Positions 55,434 to 64,000 are shown, counted from the stretch's first letter. The stretch is 64,000 nucleotides of DNA from Nonomuraea sediminis (GCF_018531495.1 NZ_JAHDTI010000001.1:744001-808000), one strand, 5' to 3'. Notes: generated from the letters alone by a model not told the origin. Made by a program: numbers and translations.

Positions 55434-56048
55434 TCAGGACGGCGGGGCGAAGGTCGGGGTCAGGGCCGCGACGATGCTGACGATGCGCGAGGCGCGGTCG
55501 AGTTCGGCGCGGTGGAAGCCGGGCCCCTCCGAGCGGGCGATCACGAGGTGCAGCCCCTCGCTCTCCACGGGCAGCAGCATCAGGCGCAGGTCGTCCGAGG
55601 TGCGGATGGTGGGCCGCATCGGCGGGTCGGGCAGGGTGAAGACGTCGGGCGCCGACAGGCTGGCGTGGCGCACCGCGTCACCGGCGAGGGCGAGCGACCA
55701 CTCGGCCCCGCAGAGCCCCGGCAGGGCGTCCACCAGCGTGGCGAACCCGCGGCCCGGCTCGGCCACGACGTGCATGAGCAGGTCGTAGTCCGGCGCGGAC
55801 CCCGGCACCTCCTTGGTCGGCCAGACCCCTTCCACGCGCACGCCCGGCACGGCCGACATCCTGTCGCGCACCTCGGCGGATGTGGCGTTGCCCGGCCACG
55901 ACACGGTGAAGTCGTCGACGGCCCGGCCGGCTTCGCGTTCGAGCACGGTCACCTGCATGATGTCCGCGCCCAGCGCGCCCAGCGCCCGCGCCACCTGGCC
56001 CAGGCCACCCGGCCGGTCCGGCAGCGATACCCTCAGTCGTAGCAGCAT
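55434..56048 (-). CDS. ACT-domain amino-acid-binding protein
   Basis: A 204-residue protein. Residues 1-75 form an ACT domain (RLRVSLPDRPGGLGQVARALGALGADIMQVTVLER), which binds amino acids or other small ligands as a dimer; the rest (~80-204) is a GAF/ACT-like regulatory region without a recognisable active site. Similar free-standing ACT proteins are found in actinobacteria with unknown targets. AAGGAGG lies 5 nt before the ATG at 56048. It ends near a repeat copy and is followed by the convergent/upstream ROK kinase gene on the same strand, 115 bp away. Confidence 0.8.
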   Translation of the reverse strand: MLLRLRVSLPDRPGGLGQVARALGALGADIMQVTVLEREAGRAVDDFTVSWPGNATSAEVRDRMSAVPGVRVEGVWPTKEVPGSAPDYDLLMHVVAEPGRGFATLVDALPGLCGAEWSLALAGDAVRHASLSAPDVFTLPDPPMRPTIRTSDDLRLMLLPVESEGLHLVIARSEGPGFHRAELDRASRIVSIVAALTPTFAPPS

Positions 56049-56163
56049 GCGTGCCTCCTTCCAGGTGGTCCACAGTGCCCTGGCAACGTTTCGGAAATGT
56101 TCCACGGACATTTCCGGCATTTCCCAGGATGAAGATGCCCTTTCGGATTGCCGATAACCCGGC

Positions 56164-57081
56164 TCACCACTGTGTTCTGCTCAGGGCGACCAGCGGGATC
56201 GCGCCGAGCAGGCCGCCGTCGGCACCGAGGGCGGCGGGGACGATGCGGGTGTCGCGGGCGGCCGCGCCGTAGGCGTGGCGCCGCACGGCCCGGCGGGCCG
56301 GGTCCAGGAGGCGTTCGCCCTGGCCCTCGGCGACACCGCCGCCCACCACGACCAGCCCCGGATCGTAGGCGTTGACCAGGCCGACCAGGCCGGCGGCGAA
56401 CGCGGTCCTGGCCCGTTCCATGATCGCGGCGGCGGAGGCGTCGCCCTCGAGTTCCCGCGCCGCGACCGTGGGCGCGGGCACGCCGCCGGCTGCGGCGATC
56501 CCCGAGCCGGACGCCAGGGCCTCCAGGCAGCCGTGATTCCCGCAGCCGCACCGCGGCCCGCCAGGGTCGACGGGGAAGTGGCCGAGCTCGCCCGCGTACC
56601 CGTGGACGCCGGTGAGCAGCCGCCCGCCGTACACGATCGACGCGCCGATGCCGGTGGAGACGGTCACGTAGGAGAAGTCCTCGGCGCCGCGGGCCGCGCC
56701 GAAGGTCCCCTCGCCGAGCGCGGCCACGTTGGTATCGCGTTCGACGACGACCGGCGGCCCGAGCGCGCCGAGCGGTTCCGCGAGCGGCACGGCGGGCAGG
56801 TTGGCCGACACCTCGATCGCCCCCGAGGCCCGGTCGAGCGGCCCGGGCGCGGAGACCCCGATGGCCAGCAGCCCGGGCCGCAGCAGGGCCCTGGCCTCGG
56901 AGACCACCTCCTCGACCAGCTTGGCCGCGTCCCCGGGCGTGGGGGTCTCGCGGCGGTGATGGACGGTTCCCGCGCCGTCGACGACGGCGGTCCTGACGCG
57001 GGTGCCGCCGATGTCGATCGCGAGGACCAGGCCGTCGAGCGGCGGCGCGGGAAGGAACAGGGGCTTGACGTAGCGACGCAC
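56164..57081 (-). CDS. ROK-family sugar kinase
   Basis: A 305-residue kinase. The phosphate motif LAIDIGGTRVRTAVVDG (residues ~19-35), VERDTNVAALGEG with the catalytic Asp, GELGHFPV and the zinc motif CGCGNHGCLEALASG are intact, and there is no HTH, so it is an enzyme rather than a repressor. It would phosphorylate glucose, mannose or N-acetylated hexoses. The GTG at 57081 has no strong ribosome site. It diverges from the sugar transporter operon across a 16-bp inverted repeat. Confidence 0.9.
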   Translation of the reverse strand: MRRYVKPLFLPAPPLDGLVLAIDIGGTRVRTAVVDGAGTVHHRRETPTPGDAAKLVEEVVSEARALLRPGLLAIGVSAPGPLDRASGAIEVSANLPAVPLAEPLGALGPPVVVERDTNVAALGEGTFGAARGAEDFSYVTVSTGIGASIVYGGRLLTGVHGYAGELGHFPVDPGGPRCGCGNHGCLEALASGSGIAAAGGVPAPTVAARELEGDASAAAIMERARTAFAAGLVGLVNAYDPGLVVVGGGVAEGQGERLLDPARRAVRRHAYGAAARDTRIVPAALGADGGLLGAIPLVALSRTQW

Positions 57082-57095
57082 GGCGCCAATGCTAT

Positions 57096-57111
57096 GAAGC
57101 TCATAAGCTTC
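57096..57111. promoter_or_regulatory. GAAGCT-CATA-AGCTTC inverted repeat
   Basis: A perfect 6-bp inverted repeat with a 4-bp AT-rich centre lies between the divergent ROK kinase (57081) and binding-protein gene (57135). It overlaps a likely promoter of both. The GntR regulator at the end of the operon (63043) is a candidate binder, though HutC-type sites usually contain a GT-x-TA-x-AC core. Confidence 0.5.
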
Positions 57112-57134
57112 TAATCAATACCCCAGGAGATCCC

Positions 57135-58328
57135 ATGCACCGCAGCATCGGTGCGCTGGCCCTGCTGACCTGCCTGGCCGCGTGCGGCACGGCGACGCCG
57201 CAGAAGGGCCCCACGACCATCACGGTCTGGGACTACTACGGCAGTTCCACGCCCATCAAGCCGGTCGTCGGGGAGTTCGAGCGCACCCACCCGGGCATCA
57301 AGGTCGACTACCAGGCCTACGACTACGAGACGATGCGCCAGAAGTACGCCACCGCGGTCTCCAGCGGCACCGCGCCCGACGTGGCGACGCTGGACATGAC
57401 GTGGATCCCGGCGTACGCGGCGAAGAAGACACTGGCCGAGCTGCCGGACAAGCCGCTGGACACGCTCTACGGCAAGGGCGCGCTGGAGGCGATGCGCTTC
57501 GACGGCCACTTCGTGACCGCGCTGTACGACTTCGACGCCTACGCCCTGTACTACCGCAAGGACCTGATCAAGGATCCGCCGAAGACCTGGAACGATCTCA
57601 TCAGCACGGCGTCCAGCCTCAGGAAGGGGAAGTTCCAGGTACTCCCGGACACCTTCCACTTCGCCCAGTTCCTCTACCAGGCGGGCGGCGACCTCGTGCA
57701 GAACGGCAAGGCGGTCTTCCAGGGCCCGCAGGGCGTCAGGGCGCTGACCCAGCTGCGCGAGCTGCTCAAGCGCGGCGGCGTCTACTGGGGCGACGACCAG
57801 GGCGACTCCAGCGGCATCGCGGGCGTGAAGGACGGCAGGATCGCCATGTTCCTCAACGGCCCGTACATGATGGGCGTGCTGAAGGACGGCGCGCCCGACC
57901 AGAAGGGCAAGTGGGCCATCGCGCCCGCCCCGATCGACGTCCAGCCCGGCTCCTACCTCGGCGGCACCGGCCTGAGCATCCCCGTCTCCTCCGAGCACAG
58001 GGACGCCGCCTGGCAGTTCATCCAGTTCCTGCTCCAGCCGCCGCAGCAGGTCAAGGTCTTCACGCAGGCGGGCGCGGCGCCCGCGACCGAGGCGGCGCTC
58101 AAGGACCCGGCCCTGACCATGCCCGACCCGTACTTCGGCGGCCAGCAGACCTTCCCGGTCTTCCAGCAGGCGCTGGGCACCGCCCACCACTACCCCTACG
58201 TCAAGCAGTGGACGGACGTCGACAGGGCCGTCCAGGACGCGGTCACCGCCGCGCTGCTCGACAAGAAGTCCCCGCAGCAGGCGCTGTCGGACGCGGCGAA
58301 GGAGGTCGACGATCTACTCGTTGACTGA
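57135..58328 (+). CDS. Sugar ABC transporter lipoprotein binding protein
   Basis: A 397-residue family-1 solute-binding protein. A short signal peptide ends in the lipobox LAAC (acylated C17), then the mature lobe begins TITVWDYYGSSTPIKPVVGEFERTHPGIKVDYQAYD. FNGPYMMG-type and ISVPVSSEHRD-like segments are typical of CUT1 binding proteins for oligosaccharides. CAGGAGATCCC precedes the ATG. It opens the operon of transporter, isomerase, glycosidase and regulator. The ligand is probably a short glycoside. Confidence 0.92.
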   Translation: MHRSIGALALLTCLAACGTATPQKGPTTITVWDYYGSSTPIKPVVGEFERTHPGIKVDYQAYDYETMRQKYATAVSSGTAPDVATLDMTWIPAYAAKKTLAELPDKPLDTLYGKGALEAMRFDGHFVTALYDFDAYALYYRKDLIKDPPKTWNDLISTASSLRKGKFQVLPDTFHFAQFLYQAGGDLVQNGKAVFQGPQGVRALTQLRELLKRGGVYWGDDQGDSSGIAGVKDGRIAMFLNGPYMMGVLKDGAPDQKGKWAIAPAPIDVQPGSYLGGTGLSIPVSSEHRDAAWQFIQFLLQPPQQVKVFTQAGAAPATEAALKDPALTMPDPYFGGQQTFPVFQQALGTAHHYPYVKQWTDVDRAVQDAVTAALLDKKSPQQALSDAAKEVDDLLVD

Positions 58329-59214
58329 GCCGGCCGTCCGCCCGGCGAGCAAGCACCGCGTGACGCGCAAGAAACGACCCGACCCGACGCCCTACCTGCT
58401 CATCGCGCCCGCACTCCTGGCCGCGGCTGCCTTCCTGTACCTGCCGATGATCGTGTCCGCCTACTGGAGCATGACCGACTACAGCGGCGTCACCGCGCCC
58501 GTCTTCACCGGGCTGCAGAACTACGCCGAGCTGTTCGGCTCGGCCAGGTTCCGCCAGGCGCTGCTCAACACGGCGGTCTTCACGATCGTCGGCATGGGCG
58601 TCGGCCCCGCGCTCGGCCTGGGCGCCGCCCTCCTGCTCAACCAGCGGATCAAGGGGGTCGGCTTCTTCAGGACCGTCTACTTCCTGCCGGTGACCACATC
58701 GCTGGTCGTCACCGCCACGGTCTGGAAGATGATCCTCAACGAGGACGGCATCCTCAACACCGCCCTCGGCCTGTTCGGCGTGCCCGGCCACCCCTGGCTG
58801 GCGGATCCGTCCACCAGCCTGCTCGGCGTCGCCGCGGCCAGCATCTGGCAGGGCTTCGGCTTCGAGACGGTCGTCTTCCTGGCCGCGCTGCAGTCCATCC
58901 CGCGGGACCTGTACGGCGCGGCAGCGGTGGACGGCGCCGGCGCGCTTCGCCGCTTCTGGCACGTCACGCTGCCGGGCCTGCGGCCCACCCTGCTGTTCGT
59001 GTACGTGATCGGCGTCATCGGCAGCTTCCAGGCCTTCGACCAGATGTTCGTGATGACCCACGGCGGTCCCGCGGGCTCGACGACCACGCTGGTGTACTAC
59101 CTGGTCGACCGCTTCAAGGACCTGGAGCTCGGCAAGGCCTCCGCGGTGGCGTACGTGCTGTTCCTCATCCTGGCCGTGCTGTCCTACCTGCAGCTCAGAG
59201 GGGAGCGTCGGTGA
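58321..59214 (+). CDS. Sugar ABC transporter permease (MalF type)
   Basis: A 297-residue permease with six membrane helices after a basic N-terminus. AAAVDGAGALRRFWHVTLPGLRPTLLF (residues ~200-226) is the EAA motif that docks the ATPase. The start is the TTG at 58321, 8 nt inside the binding-protein gene; no better start is in frame before the first helix, apart from internal GTG codons. It pairs with the MalG-type permease that overlaps it by 4 nt. Confidence 0.91.
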   Translation: MTEPAVRPASKHRVTRKKRPDPTPYLLIAPALLAAAAFLYLPMIVSAYWSMTDYSGVTAPVFTGLQNYAELFGSARFRQALLNTAVFTIVGMGVGPALGLGAALLLNQRIKGVGFFRTVYFLPVTTSLVVTATVWKMILNEDGILNTALGLFGVPGHPWLADPSTSLLGVAAASIWQGFGFETVVFLAALQSIPRDLYGAAAVDGAGALRRFWHVTLPGLRPTLLFVYVIGVIGSFQAFDQMFVMTHGGPAGSTTTLVYYLVDRFKDLELGKASAVAYVLFLILAVLSYLQLRGERR

Positions 59215-60011
59215 AGCGCGCGCTCGTGTACGCCACGCTGGCGCTCACCGCGGTGGCGATGGCCTGGCCGTTCCTGTGGATGGTCCGCACCTCGCTGCGC
59301 ACCCCTGCCGACGTGTGGACGCCCGGCTGGCTGCCGCAGACCTTCGACGCCTACGGGCGGGTGTTCACCGAGCTGCCGTTCGGGCGCTTCCTGCTGAACA
59401 GCTCGATCGTGACGGCGGCGGTGGTGCTGCTGAACGTGGTGTTCGACACGGCCGCCGCCTACGCCTTCGCCAAGCTGCGCTTCCGCGGCAGGACCGCGCT
59501 GTTCTGGCTGCTGCTGATCACGCTGATGGTGCCCTTCCAGGTGAACCTGGTGCCGCTGTACCGGCTGATGGTGGAGCTGCACGCCACCGACACCTACTTC
59601 GGGCTGATCGCGCCGAGCGCCGTGCAGGTGTTCGGGGTGTTCCTGATGCGCCAGTACCTGCAGTCCATCCCGGACGCGGTGCTGGAGTCGGCCCGGCTCG
59701 ACGGGGCCAGGGAGCTGCAGATCCTTCGCAAGATCGTCTTTCCGGTGGCCAGGCCCGCGATGGCGGCGCTGGCCATCTTCACCTTCCTCGGCGCGTGGAA
59801 CGACTTCCTGTGGCCGCTGATTGTGACCGATTCGGAGCAGATGCGCACGCTGCCCGTCGGGCTCGCCCTGCTGGCCAGGAAGAACAGCGTGAGCTGGACC
59901 GACAGCATGGCCGGGGCCGTGATCACGATCCTGCCCATGGTGGCGTTCTTCGCGGTGCTGCAGCGCCGCTTCGTCGAGGGTCTTACCGCAGGCGCAGTAA
60001 AGGACGGCTGA
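59211..60011 (+). CDS. Sugar ABC transporter permease (MalG type)
   Basis: A 266-residue permease with six membrane helices. The EAA motif is ESARLDGARELQILRKIVFPVARPAMAAL (residues ~161-189), and NDFLWPL is the usual MalG-type stretch. GTGA overlap with the preceding permease and TGATG with the next gene show tight coupling. No ATPase gene follows; the MsiK-like ATPase at 50141 is the likely energiser. Confidence 0.92.
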   Translation: MKRALVYATLALTAVAMAWPFLWMVRTSLRTPADVWTPGWLPQTFDAYGRVFTELPFGRFLLNSSIVTAAVVLLNVVFDTAAAYAFAKLRFRGRTALFWLLLITLMVPFQVNLVPLYRLMVELHATDTYFGLIAPSAVQVFGVFLMRQYLQSIPDAVLESARLDGARELQILRKIVFPVARPAMAALAIFTFLGAWNDFLWPLIVTDSEQMRTLPVGLALLARKNSVSWTDSMAGAVITILPMVAFFAVLQRRFVEGLTAGAVKDG

Positions 60012-61039
60012 TGCACGACATCTTCCTCAACGAGATCCTCGGCCAACCGGCCGCGATCGAGCGCTCGGCGCGGGCGCTGGAGTCCCAGCGCCCGCAGCTG
60101 GTACGGCTGGCCGCGCTGGCCTCCGGGGCGCGCCACGTCCTGCTGACGGGCATGGGCGCCTCCCACGACGCGTGCCTGGCGGCGGCCAGCGTGCTCGGCT
60201 CGGCCGGGATCCTGGCCACCACGGTCAACACGGCCGAACTGGTCCACTTCCGGCTGCCCGCGCTGTCGGAGGACACGCTGGTGGTGGCGATCAGCCAGTC
60301 GGGCCGCAGCGCCGAGCTGGTCCGCCTGACCAGGTCCGGCATCCGCGCCCGCCTGGTCACCATCACCAACGGCGTGGACAACCCGCTGGCGGCCGCAGCC
60401 AACGTCGCCCTGGACACGGCGGCGGGTCCCGAGCTCGGCCCGTCCACGATGACGTTCGCGGCCACGTTCCCGACGCTGGGCGCGGTGGTGGGCGCGATCA
60501 CGGGGGCCGGCTCCCAGGACCCGGCGGCGGCGCGGGTGGCTGCGGACGCGGCGCGGCGGGTCCTGGACAGGCCCGACGAGCTCGCCGCGACCATGGCGGG
60601 GTGGGCCGGCGATCGTCAGGGAGCCGTGCTGGTGGGGCGCGGCACCGCCAGGGCGGCCGCCGACCTGGGCGCGCTGGTGCTGAAGGAGGCTGCGGGGTTC
60701 GCCGCGGAGTGCCTGGACGCGGCGGAGTTCCGGCACGGGCCGCTGGAGCTGGCAGGCCCCGGGCTCGCGGTGGCCGTGGTGGCCACGGAGCCGGAGACGT
60801 TCGCGCTGGACGTGGCGCTGGCGCGGGAGGTGGCCTCGCACGGCGCCGCCGTACTGCTGCTGGCGGGCGAGCCGGTGGAGGCGGGGGTCAGCGTGGTGCC
60901 GGTCGGCACGGCGGACAGGCTGCTGATGCCGGGGGTGGCGGCGATCCCGTTCCAGGTGCTGGCCTGGCGGCTGGCGGTCGCGCAGGGCCGCGATCCCGGC
61001 CGGTTCACGGTGGGCAACAAGATCACGACGAGGGAGTAG
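60011..61039 (+). CDS. SIS-domain sugar isomerase/deaminase-like protein
   Basis: A 342-residue protein with two SIS domains (residues ~40-160 and ~205-320), as in GlmS C-terminus, AgaS and FrlB. Phosphosugar motifs VLLTGMGASHDACLAA and AISQSGRSAELVRL (S-x-S-G-x-S/T) are present; the active-site Glu/His region is AEFRHGPLELAGPG. It lacks the glutaminase half of GlmS, so it may deglycate or isomerise an amino-sugar phosphate or ketosamine. It starts in the permease stop (TGATG). Confidence 0.86.
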   Translation: MHDIFLNEILGQPAAIERSARALESQRPQLVRLAALASGARHVLLTGMGASHDACLAAASVLGSAGILATTVNTAELVHFRLPALSEDTLVVAISQSGRSAELVRLTRSGIRARLVTITNGVDNPLAAAANVALDTAAGPELGPSTMTFAATFPTLGAVVGAITGAGSQDPAAARVAADAARRVLDRPDELAATMAGWAGDRQGAVLVGRGTARAAADLGALVLKEAAGFAAECLDAAEFRHGPLELAGPGLAVAVVATEPETFALDVALAREVASHGAAVLLLAGEPVEAGVSVVPVGTADRLLMPGVAAIPFQVLAWRLAVAQGRDPGRFTVGNKITTRE

Positions 61040-61042
61040 AGG

Positions 61043-63046
61043 TTGCGTTATCTGCAGATCGACGGGCGTCCGATCATCCCGGTGGGCACCCACGTGGTGC
61101 CGCCCGAGGGGCCGGACTGGCCGTGGCGGACCTCGGCGAAGGCGTTCGACGAGGCGTTCGCCCGGATGGCCGCGCTGGGACTGAACATCGCCAGGATCGA
61201 CCTGATCTGGGCGGCCGTCGAGCCCTCCCCCGGCAGCTACGACGAGGAGCACGCGAAGGTCCTCGACGAGATCCTGGAGTCCGCCGGGCGCCACGGCGTG
61301 TACCTGCATCCGACGCTGTTCGTGGGCGGCGAGGTCGGCGACGCGTTCTGGGACGTGCCGTGGCGCGAGGGCCGCAACCCGCACGCCGACGCGGACCTGC
61401 GCGCGGCGCAGGAGGCGCACGCCAGGCGCTTCGCCGAGCGGTGGGCGGGCCATCCGGCGATCATCGCGTGGGACCTGACCGACGAGCCGCCGTTCTGGGC
61501 CGTGGAGGGCACCACCGACGACGACGCCAGGGCCTGGACGTCGGGCCTGGTCGAGGCGCTGCGCCCGGCGGGACACCCGATCACGGTCGGCACCGCCTCG
61601 CAGGAGGTGGACCACGGGCCGTTCCGCGCGGACGTGGTCGCGCCGCTGCTCGACTTCGCCTGCGTCCACCCGTATCCGATCTACTCGCCCGAGCTGTACC
61701 CGGACGGGCTGCTCGACCCGCGGATGACCCACGCCGCCGCCTTCGAGGTGGCGCTGGCGGAGGGGGCGGGCAGGCCGGTGATGCTGCACGAGTTCGGCGC
61801 CTCCTCCACGCAGTTCGACCCGGCCCGCATCGCCGCCTACGACCGGCTGCTGTGCTGGTCGGCGCTCGGCCGCGGGGCGATCGGGTTCGTGTCGTGGTGC
61901 TGGAGCGACTGCGAGCCGGCCGCGTACCGCCGCGTGCCGTACTCGCGGATGCCGCACGAGACCCAGTTCGGCATGGTCACCGCGGGCGGCGAGCTGCGCC
62001 CCCGCGGCCAGGTGCTCGCCGACCTGGCCGCCACGCTGCAGGACCTCGACCTGGTACGGCACGCCGCCCACGGCCCGTCACCGCGGGCCGCGATCATGGT
62101 CCCGCACGAGTACGTCCACCCCTACGACCCCGCCTCCTACGGCCTGGAGGCCCCGCACGGCCCTTACGTGCCCGCCGAGCTGACCTGGCGCCCGGACCCG
62201 AGCGTGAAGCCTCTGGTCCGGGCCTGGCTCAACGCGTTCGTGCTGGCGGCGGGGGCGGGCATGGCCGTCTCGTTCCCCCGGGAGCGCCTGGACGAGGTGT
62301 GGCCGTCGGAGCGCCTGGTGATGCTGCCCGCCCCGCTGGCCTCCACCACGACGTCGCTGTGGCACGTGCGCGCCTCCTTCTGGGACGGCGCGCCCGCGTA
62401 CCTGGCCGGCGGCGGCACGATCTACGCCTCCCTGTCGGCCGACGTCGCCATCCCCGACCTGGACCGGCTCACCGGCTGCGCGATCGCCGACCGCGCCCCC
62501 GCCGCCGACACGGTCACCCTCCGCTTCGTCGAGCCGTGGGGTCCGCTGGAGCCGGGCGCCGTCCTCACGCTCCCCGCGGCCGACGACGACCCGACCCTGC
62601 GAGGGGTACGGCTGGCCGTCACGGACCCGTCGGCCCGGGTGGTCGCCGTCGACGCGGACGGCGAGCCGGCCCTGGTCGTTTCGCCGGGGCAGGAGGCCGG
62701 CCGGGTCGTCCTGTGCGCCTACCCGGTCGAGCTCCTGCTGGCCCGCGTCCCGGACGCCCACCGCCGCCACGCCGGGTGGAAGGCGCTCTACCAGGGCCTG
62801 GCCGACCTGGCCGACGCCCGCGAGGAGGCCTGGGCCGAGGGGGTCACCGGTGGCGCGCTGCACGGCCCCGAAGGCGGGGTGCTCGCCCTCACCAACCACT
62901 CCCCCGATCCCGTCGAGGCCACCCTCCACCTGCCCGGGGCGGCGAAAGCCGTACATCTCCTCGAACCCCACGGGAGGCGGCCGATCGGCGAGGCGCGCGT
63001 CCGAGTGGCGGGGCACGGCGCCGCTCTGGTTGTGTGGGACACGTGA
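61043..63046 (+). CDS. Clan GH-A glycoside hydrolase, beta-galactosidase/mannanase-like
   Basis: A 667-residue cytoplasmic enzyme. The TIM barrel (residues ~1-330) has the acid/base Glu in WDLTDEPPFW (~151, equivalent to the usual N-E-P) and the nucleophile in MLHEFGASS (~250). Residues ~340-560 resemble the beta-galactosidase trimerisation-like domain and the end is a beta domain. No signal peptide, so it hydrolyses the imported sugar. The TTG start lies 3 nt after the isomerase stop with GGGAG upstream. The exact family (GH42, GH5, GH2-like) is uncertain. Confidence 0.8.
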   Translation: MRYLQIDGRPIIPVGTHVVPPEGPDWPWRTSAKAFDEAFARMAALGLNIARIDLIWAAVEPSPGSYDEEHAKVLDEILESAGRHGVYLHPTLFVGGEVGDAFWDVPWREGRNPHADADLRAAQEAHARRFAERWAGHPAIIAWDLTDEPPFWAVEGTTDDDARAWTSGLVEALRPAGHPITVGTASQEVDHGPFRADVVAPLLDFACVHPYPIYSPELYPDGLLDPRMTHAAAFEVALAEGAGRPVMLHEFGASSTQFDPARIAAYDRLLCWSALGRGAIGFVSWCWSDCEPAAYRRVPYSRMPHETQFGMVTAGGELRPRGQVLADLAATLQDLDLVRHAAHGPSPRAAIMVPHEYVHPYDPASYGLEAPHGPYVPAELTWRPDPSVKPLVRAWLNAFVLAAGAGMAVSFPRERLDEVWPSERLVMLPAPLASTTTSLWHVRASFWDGAPAYLAGGGTIYASLSADVAIPDLDRLTGCAIADRAPAADTVTLRFVEPWGPLEPGAVLTLPAADDDPTLRGVRLAVTDPSARVVAVDADGEPALVVSPGQEAGRVVLCAYPVELLLARVPDAHRRHAGWKALYQGLADLADAREEAWAEGVTGGALHGPEGGVLALTNHSPDPVEATLHLPGAAKAVHLLEPHGRRPIGEARVRVAGHGAALVVWDT

Positions 63047-63816
63047 GCGTCTTCAGCGGCGGACCCATCAAGCTCGAACAGGGTCCGATCCCCCTGCACT
63101 ACCAGGTGTACCAGCACATTCGCGACGCGCTCGACCGCGGGGCGCTCCGCCCGGGCGACCGGCTGCCCGGCGAGCGGGAACTGTGCGACTTCTACAGCTG
63201 CAGCCTGATCACCGTGCGGCGGGCGCTGGACGAGCTCACCCGCGACCGCCGCCTGGTGCGTATGCGCGGCCGCGGCACCTACGTCACCGAGGCGCCCGTC
63301 GAGCGGAACCTGCAGCTGCTCGGCTCGTTCACCCAGGAGATGCGCGCGGCCGGGATCGAGCCCTCCTCCCGGCTGCTGGCCGCCCGCGAGGAGCCCGCCT
63401 CCGGCGTGGTGGCCGCCGCGCTGCGCCTGGAGCCCGGCGCGGCCACCATCTACCTGGAGCGGCTGCGGCTGGCCGACGGCGAACCCCTGGTGGTCGAGGA
63501 GGTGCACCTGCCCGCCGCCCGCTTCCCCGGGCTGCTTGAAGAGGACCTGGAGGGCGGCTCGCTGTACGGGCTGCTGGCCGACCGCTACGACACGCGGCTC
63601 GACCACGCCGAGGAGACCATCGAGCCGGTGGCGCTCGGCACCCGCGAGGCCGAGCTGCTCGACCAGCGGCGCGGCAGGCCCGCCCTGCTGATCGAGCTGC
63701 TCGCCTTCGACCAGCAGGGCAGGCCGGTCGAGCACTGCCGCAGCGTGGTGCGCGGCGACCGGGCCCGCTACCGGGTCGCCGCGCAGGGTTCACGCGCGAT
63801 CCTGGACCTCAGGTGA
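63043..63816 (+). CDS. GntR-family (HutC subfamily) regulator
   Basis: A 257-residue regulator. The winged helix (residues ~15-80) reads PLHYQVYQHIRDALDRGALRPGDRLPGERELCDFYSCSLITVRRALDEL; the UTRA ligand domain follows (~95-255) with LYGLLADRYDTRLDHAEETIEP. It starts with a GTGA overlap on the glycosidase and ends the operon, so it probably autoregulates the cluster with a sugar phosphate as inducer. The stop overlaps the convergent partial gene by 8 nt. Confidence 0.92.
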   Translation: MSVFSGGPIKLEQGPIPLHYQVYQHIRDALDRGALRPGDRLPGERELCDFYSCSLITVRRALDELTRDRRLVRMRGRGTYVTEAPVERNLQLLGSFTQEMRAAGIEPSSRLLAAREEPASGVVAAALRLEPGAATIYLERLRLADGEPLVVEEVHLPAARFPGLLEEDLEGGSLYGLLADRYDTRLDHAEETIEPVALGTREAELLDQRRGRPALLIELLAFDQQGRPVEHCRSVVRGDRARYRVAAQGSRAILDLR

Positions 63817-64000
63817 GCCGGTCCGTCACGCCGCGGATGGCGGACTGAAGCTGGGAGTCGCCCGGCACCTCCTGGACGAAGTACCACCAGAAGCAGCCGC
63901 CGACGCTGCGCGCGTAGCCGAGGGCGGCGGCGTAGTACTGGGCCGCCACCGCGCGCCTGCCGGCCAGTGTGTCGCTCTGGTTGAAGGCCCAGTACGCCTT
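63809..64000 (-). CDS. C-terminal part of an unidentified protein, truncated by the window edge
   Basis: The minus-strand frame open at the window end reads AYWAFNQSDTLAGRRAVAAQ near the edge, then GYARSVGGCFWWYFVQEVPG, and stops at a TGA (63809-63811), 63 residues in all. Aromatic-rich strands with VGGCFWWYF resemble the last barrel strand of a glycoside hydrolase, which would fit the neighbouring sugar operon, but the fragment is too short to assign. It overlaps the gntR end by 8 nt. Confidence 0.6.
   Translation of the reverse strand, partial: KAYWAFNQSDTLAGRRAVAAQYYAAALGYARSVGGCFWWYFVQEVPGDSQLQSAIRGVTDRLT

Overview
The window is about 70% GC with dense genes, frequent GTG/TTG starts and many 1-14 nt overlaps, as in an actinomycete chromosome. 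A complete Entner-Doudoroff operon, MsiK-type sugar transport, a FolP2-type DHPS paralogue, an LCP protein and a Pro-rich Ser/Thr kinase suggest Streptosporangiaceae, most likely Nonomuraea or a relative. This placement is inferred from gene content; no marker gene was compared. No insertion sequence, prophage or CRISPR array is visible.

1-10 kb: the end of a DUF3052 protein, a two-permease ABC exporter, membrane proteins and a YcnI-like protein. A LolA-like lipoprotein-carrier/ABC operon faces an OmpR-type two-component system across a block of TCTCAG repeats. 10-18 kb: folP2, an 830-bp gene-free repeat block, a LysR regulator, a secreted-type zinc metallopeptidase, an LCP protein, a candidate structured RNA closed by an 11-bp helix (15887-15988), a thioesterase, and a lone ATP synthase subunit a gene opposite a TetR regulator with a palindromic operator. 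18-32 kb: a membrane spermidine-synthase-like protein, a subtilase followed by a 76-aa partner, a DrrAB-type exporter with its TetR regulator, a deazaflavin-dependent nitroreductase, a NaChBac-like channel, an rpsD paralogue plus ltrA sharing an iron-box region with a HugZ-like gene, and a NodB-GT2 fusion between two paralogous small membrane proteins.

32-50 kb is central sugar metabolism. A ROK repressor faces zwf-edd-glk-eda, a full route from glucose to pyruvate and glyceraldehyde 3-phosphate. An MFS transporter and a Ser/Thr kinase follow. A second operon (MHS transporter, KDG kinase, KDPG aldolase, GntR, 2-hydroxyacid dehydrogenase) feeds the same KDPG node and starts behind a duplicated 20-bp site. 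A GH13 glucosidase-LacI-PfkB kinase operon diverges from an MsiK-like ATPase that is preceded by a coupled 26-codon leader ORF.

50-64 kb: an FMN azoreductase behind two identical-type palindromes, a peptidase-S51-like protein fused to a cysteinyl-tRNA-synthetase-type tail, an acyl-CoA dehydrogenase/MaoC pair, an ACT-domain protein, and a sugar catabolic island (ROK kinase divergent from binding protein, two permeases, SIS isomerase, clan GH-A glycosidase, GntR regulator). The island has no ATPase of its own, so MsiK at 50.1 kb is the natural supplier.

Two families of about 60-110 bp intergenic repeats are scattered through the window (11.1, 11.4, 32.1, 32.2, 51.5 and 55.3 kb).
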